This document shows positions 9,774-17,895 of a DNA stretch of 64,000 nt, piece after piece. The position numbers and the translations under genes were made by a program. Source of the DNA: Parerythrobacter_A sp963761775 (GTDB lineage: Bacteria; Pseudomonadota; Alphaproteobacteria; Sphingomonadales; Sphingomonadaceae); NCBI GenBank assembly GCA_963761775.1, contig CAVXIF010000012.1, positions 186,001 to 250,000 on the forward strand, read 5' to 3'. The stretch's first letter is position 1, and each line of letters opens with the position of its first letter. Below the pieces are notes generated by a model. It searched no databases and was not told where the DNA came from. It was given only the letters and a program-made list of their open reading frames with translations.

Positions 9774-9863
9774 TGGCGGAGAGGGTGGGATTCGAACCCA
9801 CGATACGGTTGCCCGCATACCGCATTTCGAGTGCGGCGCATTCGACCTCTCTGCCACCTCTCC
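9774..9863 (-). tRNA. tRNA-Ser (anticodon CGA)
   Basis: A 90-nt class II cloverleaf reads on the minus strand. The acceptor stem GGAGAGG (9857-9863) pairs with CCTCTCC (9778-9784), with discriminator G and an encoded CCA (9774-9776). The T-arm contains GGGTTCGAATCCC. The anticodon loop CTCGAAA gives CGA, and a long variable arm typical of serine tRNA is present. Confidence 0.95.
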
Positions 9864-10042
9864 GCATGAGCGCGTGGCACCGTTACCGGTCGTGGCGACG
9901 GTGCGATCGAAGGCGCGGCGGTTAGCCGATGCCTGCCGCCTTGCCAAGCCCCTTGCGATCCCGCCACGCTGCATCGCGCGGGTCCGGAAAACCGGTGCGT
10001 GCCGCTTGTTTCGCCTTGGCCAGCAGCTATATCGCCAGATCT

Positions 10043-10423
10043 ATGGACCGCAGCCAGTTCTTCTCGCACCAGGCCGGACGTACTATCGACGTCGCACGAC
10101 AGGTCGATGCACGTTTCGGAATCGGCGACGTCGTGCGCCACCGCATGTTCGATTTTCGCGGCGTCATCTTCGATATCGATCCGGTCTTCGCCAACAGCGA
10201 GGAATGGTACGATGCCATCCCCGAACATATCCGGCCGGATCGCGAGCAGCCGTTCTACCATTTGCTCGCCGAGAACGACGACAGCTCCTACGTCGCGTAT
10301 GTCAGCCAGCAGAACCTGCTGCCCGATGCGGACGGCGGACCTGTGGAACATCCCAATGTGGAAGAGCTGTTCGATGGTTTTGCCAAGGGCCGGTACCGGA
10401 TGCGGCGTGCGCTGACGCACTGA
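10043..10423 (+). CDS. hspQ: Heat shock protein HspQ
   Basis: 126 aa, HspQ/YccV family. It has the small beta-barrel signature FGIGDVVRHRMFDFRGVIFD and the later PFYHLLAENDD and YVAYVSQQNLL blocks. Family members bind hemimethylated DNA in vitro and act as specificity-enhancing factors for Lon protease. The ATG at 10043 is chosen; an upstream in-frame extension of 38 residues to 9929 has no family resemblance. It stands alone between tRNA-Ser and the convergent ABC permease. Confidence 0.9.
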   Translation: MDRSQFFSHQAGRTIDVARQVDARFGIGDVVRHRMFDFRGVIFDIDPVFANSEEWYDAIPEHIRPDREQPFYHLLAENDDSSYVAYVSQQNLLPDADGGPVEHPNVEELFDGFAKGRYRMRRALTH

Positions 10424-10438
10424 GGCAACGAAGCCGGG

Positions 10439-11290
10439 TCAGTCCTTCAATCGCCAGCCGGATTTCAGCAGGCGATAGCTGGCAACGCCCAGCACCAGAT
10501 TGAACACAAGTAGTCCCAGCGCGGCGATCATGACCCCCGTATCGCCATTGCCAATATCGCTGCGCCCTAGAAAACCGTAGCGAAAGCCGGAAATCACATA
10601 GAAGAACGGGTTAAATCGGCTGACCGCCTGGAACAGCGGGCTGAGATTGTCGATAACATAGAACGTTCCCGACAACAGCGATAACGGCGCGATAACGAAG
10701 TTGGAAATCGCCGCGTTGTGGTCGAATTTCTCGGCCCAGATCGACGCGACCAGCCCGATCAGCGCCAGCATCACCGTGCCCATTAGCCCGAACCATACCA
10801 CTGCCCAGACGTGCGCCATTACCAGCGACACGCCGGGATAGAATGCCATTGCCAGCGCCACCGCGCCGCCCACCAGCAGCCCGCGCGTGATCGCCGCCGC
10901 GACGATTCCGCCCATCAGCTCGCCATCGGACAAGGGCGGCATCAGCAGGTCGATGATCGTACCCTGTATCTTGCCGACCAGCAGCGAGAAGCTGGAATTC
11001 GCAAACGCGTTTTGCATCATGCCCATCATAATCAGGCCAGGCGCGACGAAAGTCGCGAACGGTACGCCCAGCACTTCGCGCGACGCACGACCGCCCGCCC
11101 CGCCAAGCGCCACGGTGAAAATCACGAGGAACAGCAGGGTGGTAACCGCCGGTGCCCAGATCGTCTGCGTCTGCACCTTGAGAAACCGCCGAACCTCCTT
11201 AATATAGAGGCTCCACAGGCCGACCCGGTTGATGCCGGTAATTATCGGCACGCCACGGGGCGGAAGCGGGCTGGAAACTTGATCGGACAT
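10439..11290 (-). CDS. ABC-2 type transporter permease
   Basis: 283 aa with six predicted membrane helices. It has the ABC-2 permease layout: a short cytosolic N-terminus (LYIKEVRRFLKV), a first helix pair, then PLSLLSGTFYVIDNLSPLFQ near the end, as in NodJ/YadH-type exporters of drugs or polysaccharides. The ATG at 11290 (MSDQVSSPLPP) precedes the first conserved block; longer in-frame starts would run into the gcrA promoter. No partner ATPase gene lies next to it in this window, so the substrate is unknown. Confidence 0.88.
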   Translation of the reverse strand: MSDQVSSPLPPRGVPIITGINRVGLWSLYIKEVRRFLKVQTQTIWAPAVTTLLFLVIFTVALGGAGGRASREVLGVPFATFVAPGLIMMGMMQNAFANSSFSLLVGKIQGTIIDLLMPPLSDGELMGGIVAAAITRGLLVGGAVALAMAFYPGVSLVMAHVWAVVWFGLMGTVMLALIGLVASIWAEKFDHNAAISNFVIAPLSLLSGTFYVIDNLSPLFQAVSRFNPFFYVISGFRYGFLGRSDIGNGDTGVMIAALGLLVFNLVLGVASYRLLKSGWRLKD

Positions 11291-11382
11291 GGCAGCGCGC
11301 CTACGGGCAACCACCTTTCCTGACAAGTTTGCTGACAGGCGCGCCTCGCGGGCATTTTGATTAAACTGGATACGTACACACG

Positions 11383-12081
11383 ATGAGCTGGACCGAAGAT
11401 CGCATCGCCACCCTGACCAAGATGTGGGAAGGCGGATCGACCGCCAGCCAGATCGCCGAGGAACTGGGCGAAGTATCCCGCAATGCGGTGATCGGCAAGG
11501 CCCACCGGCTGGGTCTGAAATCGCGCCCTTCGCCCGTGAAAGCCGGTGCCAAGAAAGCCGCCAAGACCAAGGCCGCCGACAAGACTGCCCCGCGCAAACC
11601 AACGGCGAAACCGCGCGCTACCGCGCCTGCGCGCCCCGCACCTGCGCCCCCCGCACCTGCGCCTATGGCGAAGGCCGATGCGCCTGCTGCCGCAGCGAAA
11701 GGCAACAACGCGCCGCAGCCCATGCCCAATCCGCAGACCGACTTGCCCAAGATCGTTTCGGTCGGTCCCGGCGGCTTCCTGCGCCAGGGCCCCGGCGACC
11801 AGCAGCCGCCGATCCCGCCCGCCCCGCCGCGCCGGCTGGTCCCGGCCAAGCCCAGTCCCGACATTGCCGACAAGACCAGCTTGCTGGACCTGAGCGACAA
11901 GGTTTGCCGCTGGCCGATGGGCCATCCGGGCGAACCCGATTTCCATTTCTGCGGCACACCGGTCAATCCCGGCTTCCCCTACTGCGTCGAGCATTGCGGG
12001 CGGGCGTTCCAGGCGCAGCTGCCCCGTGGCGCGCGCCGACCCCCACCGCCCCTGCCATTCGGCGGCCCGCGCGTTCGCTAG
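11383..12081 (+). CDS. gcrA: GcrA cell cycle regulator
   Basis: 232 aa. The N-terminal DNA-binding domain starts MSWTEDRIATLTKMW and continues GGSTASQIAEELG and SRNAVIGKAHRLGL, the GcrA helix-turn-helix. A long Ala/Pro/Lys-rich linker (about residues 50-160) leads to the C-terminal domain CRWPMGHP, FHFCGTP, YCVEHCGRAF that contacts RNA polymerase sigma70 in Caulobacter. GcrA works with CcrM methylation at GANTC sites to time cell-cycle transcription in alphaproteobacteria. The linker is long and low-complexity but in frame. Confidence 0.95.
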   Translation: MSWTEDRIATLTKMWEGGSTASQIAEELGEVSRNAVIGKAHRLGLKSRPSPVKAGAKKAAKTKAADKTAPRKPTAKPRATAPARPAPAPPAPAPMAKADAPAAAAKGNNAPQPMPNPQTDLPKIVSVGPGGFLRQGPGDQQPPIPPAPPRRLVPAKPSPDIADKTSLLDLSDKVCRWPMGHPGEPDFHFCGTPVNPGFPYCVEHCGRAFQAQLPRGARRPPPPLPFGGPRVR

Positions 12082-12100
12082 CACTGGTTCCGGTGGCCGT

Positions 12101-12871
12101 ATGGATCCGGTCGACCGGCGCACCCTGCTGGCCGGTATCGGCTTTGTCAGCGCGACGGCGATGACGGCGGCGTGCGCTCCGGCGGTGAACGTCGGACCCG
12201 TTGTTCTGGCAGCGTCCAGCCTTGAAGGCTGTCTAGATGCCATACTGAATGCTTGGGGAGCAGTCGGGCGTGATGTGCCGATTGCTGCCTATGCCGCTAC
12301 GCCTGTACTCGTTCGCCAGATAGAGGCAGGGGCACCCGCCGACCTGGTCGTCACGGCCGATCGGGCATGGATGCAGGTTCTGGGCGATGCGAAGCTGGTC
12401 GCGCCGGATACCGTTCTTGCGATTGCAGGCAACCGCCTCGAAATTGTCTGGCCGGTCACACGCACGGTGGCACGGCCTGCCACTATCGACGAGGCGCTGT
12501 CGGCGGGCAGTGTCGCGCTGGCGGAACCGGACAGCGTGCCCGCCGGACGCTATGCGAAGGCGGCACTCGCATCGTTGGGGCTGTGGTCCGGCATGGCCCC
12601 ACGCATCATCCCGACCGACAGTGCCCGCGCCGCGCTTGCGCTGGCCGAACGCGGCGAGGTCGATGCCGCCATCATCTATGCCAGCGATGCCCGCGCCAGC
12701 GAGAGGGTGGTGTCCGTGGCATCGTTCGACGAAGCGTTGCATCCGCCAATCCGCTACTTCGCGGCGCGCGTTAGCGGTTCCGCACATCCGGACAGCGATG
12801 CCCTGCTGGCCCACCTTGTCGGTGAAAGCGCGCGCCGTATTTTCGCAGAGCACGGTTTCTCGGCCCCATGA
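12101..12871 (+). CDS. modA: Molybdate ABC transporter substrate-binding protein
   Basis: 256 aa periplasmic protein. The N-terminus MDPVDRRTLLAGIG holds a twin arginine before a hydrophobic stretch ending TAACAP, so it may be Tat-exported and possibly lipidated. The mature part follows the ModA fold: VVLAASSLEG, QIEAGAPADLVVTAD, VALAEPDSVPAGRYAKAAL, EVDAAIIYASDA. It binds molybdate or tungstate and delivers it to ModBC. The ATG at 12101 lies 19 bp after gcrA. Its stop overlaps the modB start by 4 bp. Confidence 0.9.
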   Translation: MDPVDRRTLLAGIGFVSATAMTAACAPAVNVGPVVLAASSLEGCLDAILNAWGAVGRDVPIAAYAATPVLVRQIEAGAPADLVVTADRAWMQVLGDAKLVAPDTVLAIAGNRLEIVWPVTRTVARPATIDEALSAGSVALAEPDSVPAGRYAKAALASLGLWSGMAPRIIPTDSARAALALAERGEVDAAIIYASDARASERVVSVASFDEALHPPIRYFAARVSGSAHPDSDALLAHLVGESARRIFAEHGFSAP

Positions 12872-13569
12872 TCACCGCGCTGGAATGGCAGATCGTGCTG
12901 CTTTCTCTAAAGGTCGGCACGGTTGCGATGGCGGCAACCTTGCCGCTCGCCTACGCGCTGGCGTGGGTCCTGGCCCGCAGGACATTCCCCGGACGCATCC
13001 TGCTCGACGCACTGGTCCACCTGCCACTGGTGCTGCCACCGGTCGTAACCGGTTACGGCCTGCTGCTGCTGTTCGGGCGCGCGGGGCCGGTGGGCGGCTG
13101 GCTGGAGGCCACATTCGGCATTACGCTCACCTTTCGCTGGACCGGCGCGGCGCTGGCAGCGGGTGTCATGGCGTTGCCGCTGATGGTGCGCGCGATGCGG
13201 CTGGGGATCGAGGCAGTGGACGAAAGACTGGTCGAAGCGGCCCGCACATTGGGCGCAAGCCGCTGGCGCAGCTTTGCAACCATCATTCTGCCGCTGAGCG
13301 CGCCCGGCATCCTTGCAGGCACCGTGCTGGGTTTCGCGCGCAGTCTGGGCGAATTCGGCGCGACAATCACATTCGCCGCGAACATTCCGGGCGAGACGCG
13401 CACCCTGCCGCTGGCGATTTACACGGCGTTGCAGGTTCCCGGCAGCGATCTGGCAGTGGCGCGCCTTGCCGTGCTGTCGGTGCTTCTGTCGCTGGGTGCG
13501 CTGGTGCTGAGCGAATGGCTGGTTCGGCGGAGTGCGTCACCGGGCAAGAGACAGCACCATGTTGTTTGA
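12868..13569 (+). CDS. modB: Molybdate ABC transporter permease
   Basis: 233 aa with about five membrane helices and the binding-protein-dependent permease signature: EAARTLGASRWRSFATIILP, then GFARSLGEFGATITFAANIP, as in ModB. It forms the membrane channel of the molybdate importer. The start is coupled to modA by ATGA (12868-12871), and the end overlaps modC by 11 bp. Confidence 0.93.
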   Translation: MITALEWQIVLLSLKVGTVAMAATLPLAYALAWVLARRTFPGRILLDALVHLPLVLPPVVTGYGLLLLFGRAGPVGGWLEATFGITLTFRWTGAALAAGVMALPLMVRAMRLGIEAVDERLVEAARTLGASRWRSFATIILPLSAPGILAGTVLGFARSLGEFGATITFAANIPGETRTLPLAIYTALQVPGSDLAVARLAVLSVLLSLGALVLSEWLVRRSASPGKRQHHVV

Positions 13570-14203
13570 CATCGCGTTTCGGCAGGTAATTGGCCAACAG
13601 ACGACTGGAATGCGCGAGCTGGACATCGCGATACAGACCGACGCGCCGCTGGTGGCACTGCGCGGACCCTCGGGCGCGGGCAAGACGACCACACTCAATG
13701 CCATCGCAGGCCTGCTGACCCCGACGCAGGGTCATATCCGGATCGGGGGCAAGACCCTGTTCGACCGCGCCAATGGTGTCGACTTGCCAGCGGCGCGGCG
13801 CGGGTGCGGCTATGTATTCCAGGACAACCGCCTGTTTCTGCACATGACCGTATCAGCCAACCTGCGATATGGCATCACTACCGCTGATCCCGCAGCGTTC
13901 GAGCGGATTGTTTCCCTGCTTGCGCTGGAACCGCTGCTGGCGCGACGTCCGCGCACCCTGTCGGGCGGGGAGATGCGGCGGGTCGCTATCGGTCGCGCAC
14001 TGTTGTCCAGCGCCAGCGTTCTGTTGCTGGACGAACCACTGTCCTCGCTCGACAGCGCGCGCGCAGATGATATCCTCACCCATATAGAGGCAATTCGCGA
14101 TACACTTGGCGTGCCTATCATCCATGTCAGCCACGACGCCGCCGAGATCGCGCGCCTTACCGACACGGTCATCGACATCCCCGCAATGCCTTCCGAGGCC
14201 TAA
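13559..14203 (+). CDS. modC: Molybdate ABC transporter ATP-binding protein, short form
   Basis: 214 aa ABC ATPase. Visible: Walker A RGPSGAGKTTTLNAIAG, Q-loop YVFQDNRLF, signature LSGGEMRRVAIGRAL, Walker B VLLLDEPLSSLD and H-loop IIHVSHD. It powers molybdate uptake with ModB. The usual ModC is about 350 aa with a C-terminal TOBE domain that binds molybdate; this one stops right after the ATPase core, so that regulatory domain is missing. The stop overlaps the convergent DUF3142 gene by 4 bp and no downstream TOBE coding is seen. Confidence 0.9.
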   Translation: MLFDIAFRQVIGQQTTGMRELDIAIQTDAPLVALRGPSGAGKTTTLNAIAGLLTPTQGHIRIGGKTLFDRANGVDLPAARRGCGYVFQDNRLFLHMTVSANLRYGITTADPAAFERIVSLLALEPLLARRPRTLSGGEMRRVAIGRALLSSASVLLLDEPLSSLDSARADDILTHIEAIRDTLGVPIIHVSHDAAEIARLTDTVIDIPAMPSEA

Positions 14204-14928
14204 CGCAGGAAGACCACGGTGCCGCGATAGTCGGTATCCTGTTTCAAATGGTCCGGCTCGCGCCAGTGCGCCCCGTCCATTATCGCCACACGGAAAGGCA
14301 GGTCGAGCCGCTCGGTCGCGCTCAGGTACGTGCGATAGTCCGGCACTGTCCGCGTGCCGCGATAGGTCTGCACGACGATCTCGTCCAATGCCTCAGCCAT
14401 TGCGGTCAGGTCTGTTTGCGAGGCATTGGCGGGCCAGTCCATCAGGCCGGTAGCCGACAACCGCCATCTCGCCGGGAGCCGCGCGCGGAACCGGCTGAGG
14501 AAAGCAGCATAATCGCCCAGTTGCGGCGTGCTGGAGTCGAAATCGAGCTGGATGCCGGTCAGCCGCCCCGCCCGGTCCCAGCGACGTGCCGCGGCAAGCA
14601 CTTCGTCATACGCAGCCTCGCCCCAATCCAGCCGTTCGGCACGCACCACCAGCCACAATTCTGCATCCAGTGGCGGATCGGGAACCGTGCGGCGCACCAC
14701 CACCACGCTGTCCGCATCGCCCCGGCGCAGCTCTCCCCAGTGCAGATAGACCGCCTCAGCCTGCGCCATAGCCGGATCGGGCGCGACCCCGCTCCACAGA
14801 TAGAACGCCGTATGGTCAGCCGGATCCACGACCTCGCTTGTTTCAGGCGTTCGCTCGCATCCGTAAAACAGCGACACGACCAGTAGCGCCACCGGCAGCT
14901 TGGGACCAAGCCTACCAGTAATAGTCAA
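14200..14928 (-). CDS. DUF3142-type lipoprotein
   Basis: 242 aa. The N-terminal hydrophobic stretch ends FYGC, so it is a likely lipoprotein. The rest resembles DUF3142 proteins: HTAFYLWSGVAPDP, an arginine/valine-rich VVVVRRTVP, then TGIQLDFDSSTPQLGDYAAF and LDEIVVQTYRGTRTVPDY. The pattern of acidic and aromatic residues after beta strands is TIM-barrel-like and reminiscent of glycosidases, but no function is established. It overlaps the upstream secreted repeat protein by 17 bp, so the two are co-translated. Confidence 0.75.
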   Translation of the reverse strand: MTITGRLGPKLPVALLVVSLFYGCERTPETSEVVDPADHTAFYLWSGVAPDPAMAQAEAVYLHWGELRRGDADSVVVVRRTVPDPPLDAELWLVVRAERLDWGEAAYDEVLAAARRWDRAGRLTGIQLDFDSSTPQLGDYAAFLSRFRARLPARWRLSATGLMDWPANASQTDLTAMAEALDEIVVQTYRGTRTVPDYRTYLSATERLDLPFRVAIMDGAHWREPDHLKQDTDYRGTVVFLR

Positions 14929-17035
14929 GCTCGCGCGCGTATTCGGTGTCGGCGAAATCGGTCTTCAGCCGGCGGAACCAGGCCGCCCGCTGCGGCTTCG
15001 CGACGCCCGGTCCACCGCACGTATTGTTATTGGTCGGCGCGTAGCATTTCACCGCACGATACAACGCGTAGGCGCGTTGCTGGCGCGTGGCGGTGCGGTC
15101 GGCGATGATGCTGGTGTAGAACGCATGACGCGGCGTGACCGAGCCGGGATAAGCGTTTCTGCTACCAAGTTCCGCCGCTTCGCCTTCGCGGTCCTGCCGA
15201 TAGGCGAATTCGAAACTGTCGAAGCCGTTGAGCCGGTAGAAATCGCCGAGGCACAGTCGCGCATCGATATCGCGCGGATTGGCGGCAAGCGCGGCGGCGG
15301 TGCGGTCGATGCGGGGGCAGCGGTATCCGTCGGACACCTCGCCTTGCGTGAAGAACTGCACCGGCGCTTCCTCTCCATCCATCACGTCGTAGAGATACAG
15401 CCGCTCTTCACGCTCGGAATAGTCCGACAGCAAGCCGTAATCCTGTCCGAACCCGGCATAGTCGCCATGCCGCAACTGGCGCAGCAGCACGGTGAATAAT
15501 GCGAAACTGCGTTCGGTGCGGGGCAGGCTGTTGTCGCGCGCCTGCGCTTTCAGGATGTCGGGACCGGCGGACGTGCCGAGCAGAATGCGGCGGATCCGCG
15601 GGTCGGTGATGGGCGAGCCGGCGGCGAACACCTTGTCGGTGCGGCCCTGCTGTTCGTACAGCCGCGCGAGCGCCAGTTCGACCGCCGGGCGCTGCCACAT
15701 GTCCTTTGCGCCACCGATCAGCTCCAGCCAGAACCCTTCCTCGTTCCTGTCACCGGTCGCGTGCAGCGCCAGTCCGCGCAGGTACTGGCGGCTGAACGCC
15801 AGCGGCGTGTAGCTGTCGCGGCGGGCATCGTCGGGCACCAGCGCCAGCACGCGCTTCGGCGTATCGGCCACGTAGAAGGCGTGGTTCGCTTGCAGGAATG
15901 CGAACAGTTCCGGCGTACTGGCGAAAATACTTGCTTGCCCCGCCAGCTCGTCCGCACTGAGCGGTGCATAGCGCCCATACCCGCCATGGTCGCGCATTCG
16001 CATCAGATTGTGCGCCGCCAGCAGATACGGATCGCTTCCGGGAGCAGCTCCCTCGCGGGTCAGCAGCTTGTCGTCGATTTCCTCGACCAGCCGCGCGGTT
16101 CCTTCGTCGTTGAAGTTCGCGCCTCGCAGCATCGGACCATACAGTGCCGCGAGCTTCGCATAATCGCGTTGCAGCCACGCTGCCTTGCGAATGAGGCCGC
16201 GTGCCGAAGCCGCATAGCGCCCTTGCGGATAGGCGCGGACATAGTCGCGAAAACCGGCCTCCGCCTGCGCCGCCAGCGCCACGTCCGTTCCGTCCAGATC
16301 GAACCAGCCCCAGCGGTCCTCCGCGCCGTTGATAACCGCATTCAGCCGCGTGCGTGCCACCATGTAATGCGCGGTTTCCTTTACCCACGGCGCCGTCGCG
16401 GTATCGCGCAACCGCCCGAACTGCCGCGTCGCCGCTGCCCAGTCGCCGCCGTAGAACCCGCCTGCGGCCGTCAGGTACGATCGGAAATCGCCCGTCGCAC
16501 CGCCAAGCCGCGCGAGCGAGGGGGCCGCAATGAAATTGCCGACGCGATCTTCGCCTGCTCCGTCTTCGCACAGTGCGTCTACCGTGCCACGCGCCGTGGT
16601 CAGCGCGTTGCGCAGGGCGGGGGCGACGCGACTGTTGGCGGTAATCGCGTCGAGAAACGCGGCCCGTCCGGTATCGACCGTCTGGCACCGATCACCGCCA
16701 TAGATGGCACCGCCCGCATCATCGTCGGACGGTGGATACCATGCTGCGCGCAGGTTCTGCCAGCGCAGGAAATTGCGACCGTAAAAAGTGCGCCAGTCGA
16801 GATCGGGATAGCTGCGCCCGGCCCCGTCCAGTCCGGCACGGTCCTGCAACAGCAGCAGGAGGTTGACGCGGCTGTCATTGCCGGGTGCAATCGCGATCTG
16901 GCTGGAGCAGCCGAGGTTACGGTTTTCGGGCCGCCATTCGGGCGAGCAGTATGCGCCGCCTGCCCATGCCGGGCCGCTCGCAACCGACGCAGCCAAAACC
17001 GCTGCCAGTCCCAAAACCCGGACTTTCAATCCCAT
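14912..17035 (-). CDS. Secreted helical-repeat protein of unknown function
   Basis: 707 aa. The signal peptide (about residues 1-26, ending GPAWA) indicates export. The mature part is alpha-helical with tetratricopeptide/Sel1-like spacing (for example QAEAGFRDYVRAYPQGRYAA). It ends with a cysteine-containing block, AVKCYAPTNNNTCGG, and a final LKTDFADTEYARELDYYW resembling tails of YfiO-like repeat proteins. The ATG at 17035 is preceded by AGGGGAGG, which decides the start over a longer frame. Its partner gene is the overlapping DUF3142 lipoprotein. No known pathway is identified. Confidence 0.75.
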   Translation of the reverse strand: MGLKVRVLGLAAVLAASVASGPAWAGGAYCSPEWRPENRNLGCSSQIAIAPGNDSRVNLLLLLQDRAGLDGAGRSYPDLDWRTFYGRNFLRWQNLRAAWYPPSDDDAGGAIYGGDRCQTVDTGRAAFLDAITANSRVAPALRNALTTARGTVDALCEDGAGEDRVGNFIAAPSLARLGGATGDFRSYLTAAGGFYGGDWAAATRQFGRLRDTATAPWVKETAHYMVARTRLNAVINGAEDRWGWFDLDGTDVALAAQAEAGFRDYVRAYPQGRYAASARGLIRKAAWLQRDYAKLAALYGPMLRGANFNDEGTARLVEEIDDKLLTREGAAPGSDPYLLAAHNLMRMRDHGGYGRYAPLSADELAGQASIFASTPELFAFLQANHAFYVADTPKRVLALVPDDARRDSYTPLAFSRQYLRGLALHATGDRNEEGFWLELIGGAKDMWQRPAVELALARLYEQQGRTDKVFAAGSPITDPRIRRILLGTSAGPDILKAQARDNSLPRTERSFALFTVLLRQLRHGDYAGFGQDYGLLSDYSEREERLYLYDVMDGEEAPVQFFTQGEVSDGYRCPRIDRTAAALAANPRDIDARLCLGDFYRLNGFDSFEFAYRQDREGEAAELGSRNAYPGSVTPRHAFYTSIIADRTATRQQRAYALYRAVKCYAPTNNNTCGGPGVAKPQRAAWFRRLKTDFADTEYARELDYYW

Positions 17036-17103
17036 TCCCGCCTCCCCTGATCGCCTTCGTTTGTCACAGTACAGCAGCGTGACGCAAGTCTTCGCCCCGA
17101 CCG

Positions 17104-17784
17104 TCAGGGCCGCTGCGCGAACCAGATCGTGTGGTGCGGCCCCTTGTTGTTCGGGCGGGCGCGCACTGTCTGCACATCGACGCGGAACCCGGCATCCTTC
17201 AGCCGTCCGGTGAACTTGTGATCGGGCGCGGCGGACCACACCGCCAGCACGCCACCGGTGTTCAGCGCATCGCGCGCCCGCGCCAGCCCGGTGCGCGTGT
17301 AGAGCCGTTCGTTCCCCTCGCGCACAATGCCGTCAGGGCCGTTGTCCACATCGAGCAGAATGGCATCGTAGCGCGGCGTGGTGCCGTCCACTGCATCGTC
17401 GATCAGGGCGGCGACATCGGCCAGCACGATTTCGCCACGCGGATCGTCCAGGCAATCGCCTGTCAACGCGGCCAGCGGTCCCTTCGCCCAATCGAGGATA
17501 TCGGGTACCACCTCCGCCACAAACACGCGCCCGCCCTCCGGCAGGACAGCAAGCGCCGCGCGAAAGGTGAAGCCCATGCCATAGCCGCCGATCAGCACAC
17601 GCGGCGCGGGTGCGGTCAGCCGCTCCATCGTCAGCTGGGCAAGCTGCTCTTCGGAAAACTGCATCCGCGTGCCCATCAACTCGTCGCGACCCAGCATGAT
17701 GATGAAGTCGCGGCCGTGGCTGACCAGCGCCAGCTCGCCACCTTCGGGAATTTGCGCGGTGGCTATGGTTTCGCGGGGAAGCAT
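17104..17784 (-). CDS. Spermidine-synthase-like methyltransferase-fold protein
   Basis: 226 aa. The Rossmann-type fold of the spermine/spermidine synthase family is visible in RVLIGGYGMGFTFRAAL (cofactor loop GGYGMG), VFVAEVVPDILDW and the acidic DAILLDVDNGPDG. Compared with true spermidine synthase (about 290 aa) the N-terminal beta domain is short. Such stand-alone proteins are often annotated as spermidine synthase without proof of polyamine activity, so substrate use is open. It is divergent from the GGDEF gene. Confidence 0.75.
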   Translation of the reverse strand: MLPRETIATAQIPEGGELALVSHGRDFIIMLGRDELMGTRMQFSEEQLAQLTMERLTAPAPRVLIGGYGMGFTFRAALAVLPEGGRVFVAEVVPDILDWAKGPLAALTGDCLDDPRGEIVLADVAALIDDAVDGTTPRYDAILLDVDNGPDGIVREGNERLYTRTGLARARDALNTGGVLAVWSAAPDHKFTGRLKDAGFRVDVQTVRARPNNKGPHHTIWFAQRP

Positions 17785-17895
17785 AAGAGCGCAATATCGC
17801 GCAAACCCCTGCTACGCCAGTTTTGCCGCCTGTTTAATAATAAGCAACAATTTCGCTATAGCGATGCGTCCTGCAGGCACGGGGCAGGAGCGTTC

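Noticed and set aside
17131..17895. N-terminal extension of the GGDEF protein by 255 codons
   Set aside because: It is antisense to the spermidine-synthase-like gene and the extension lacks any membrane or domain pattern; ATG 17896 has a ribosome site.
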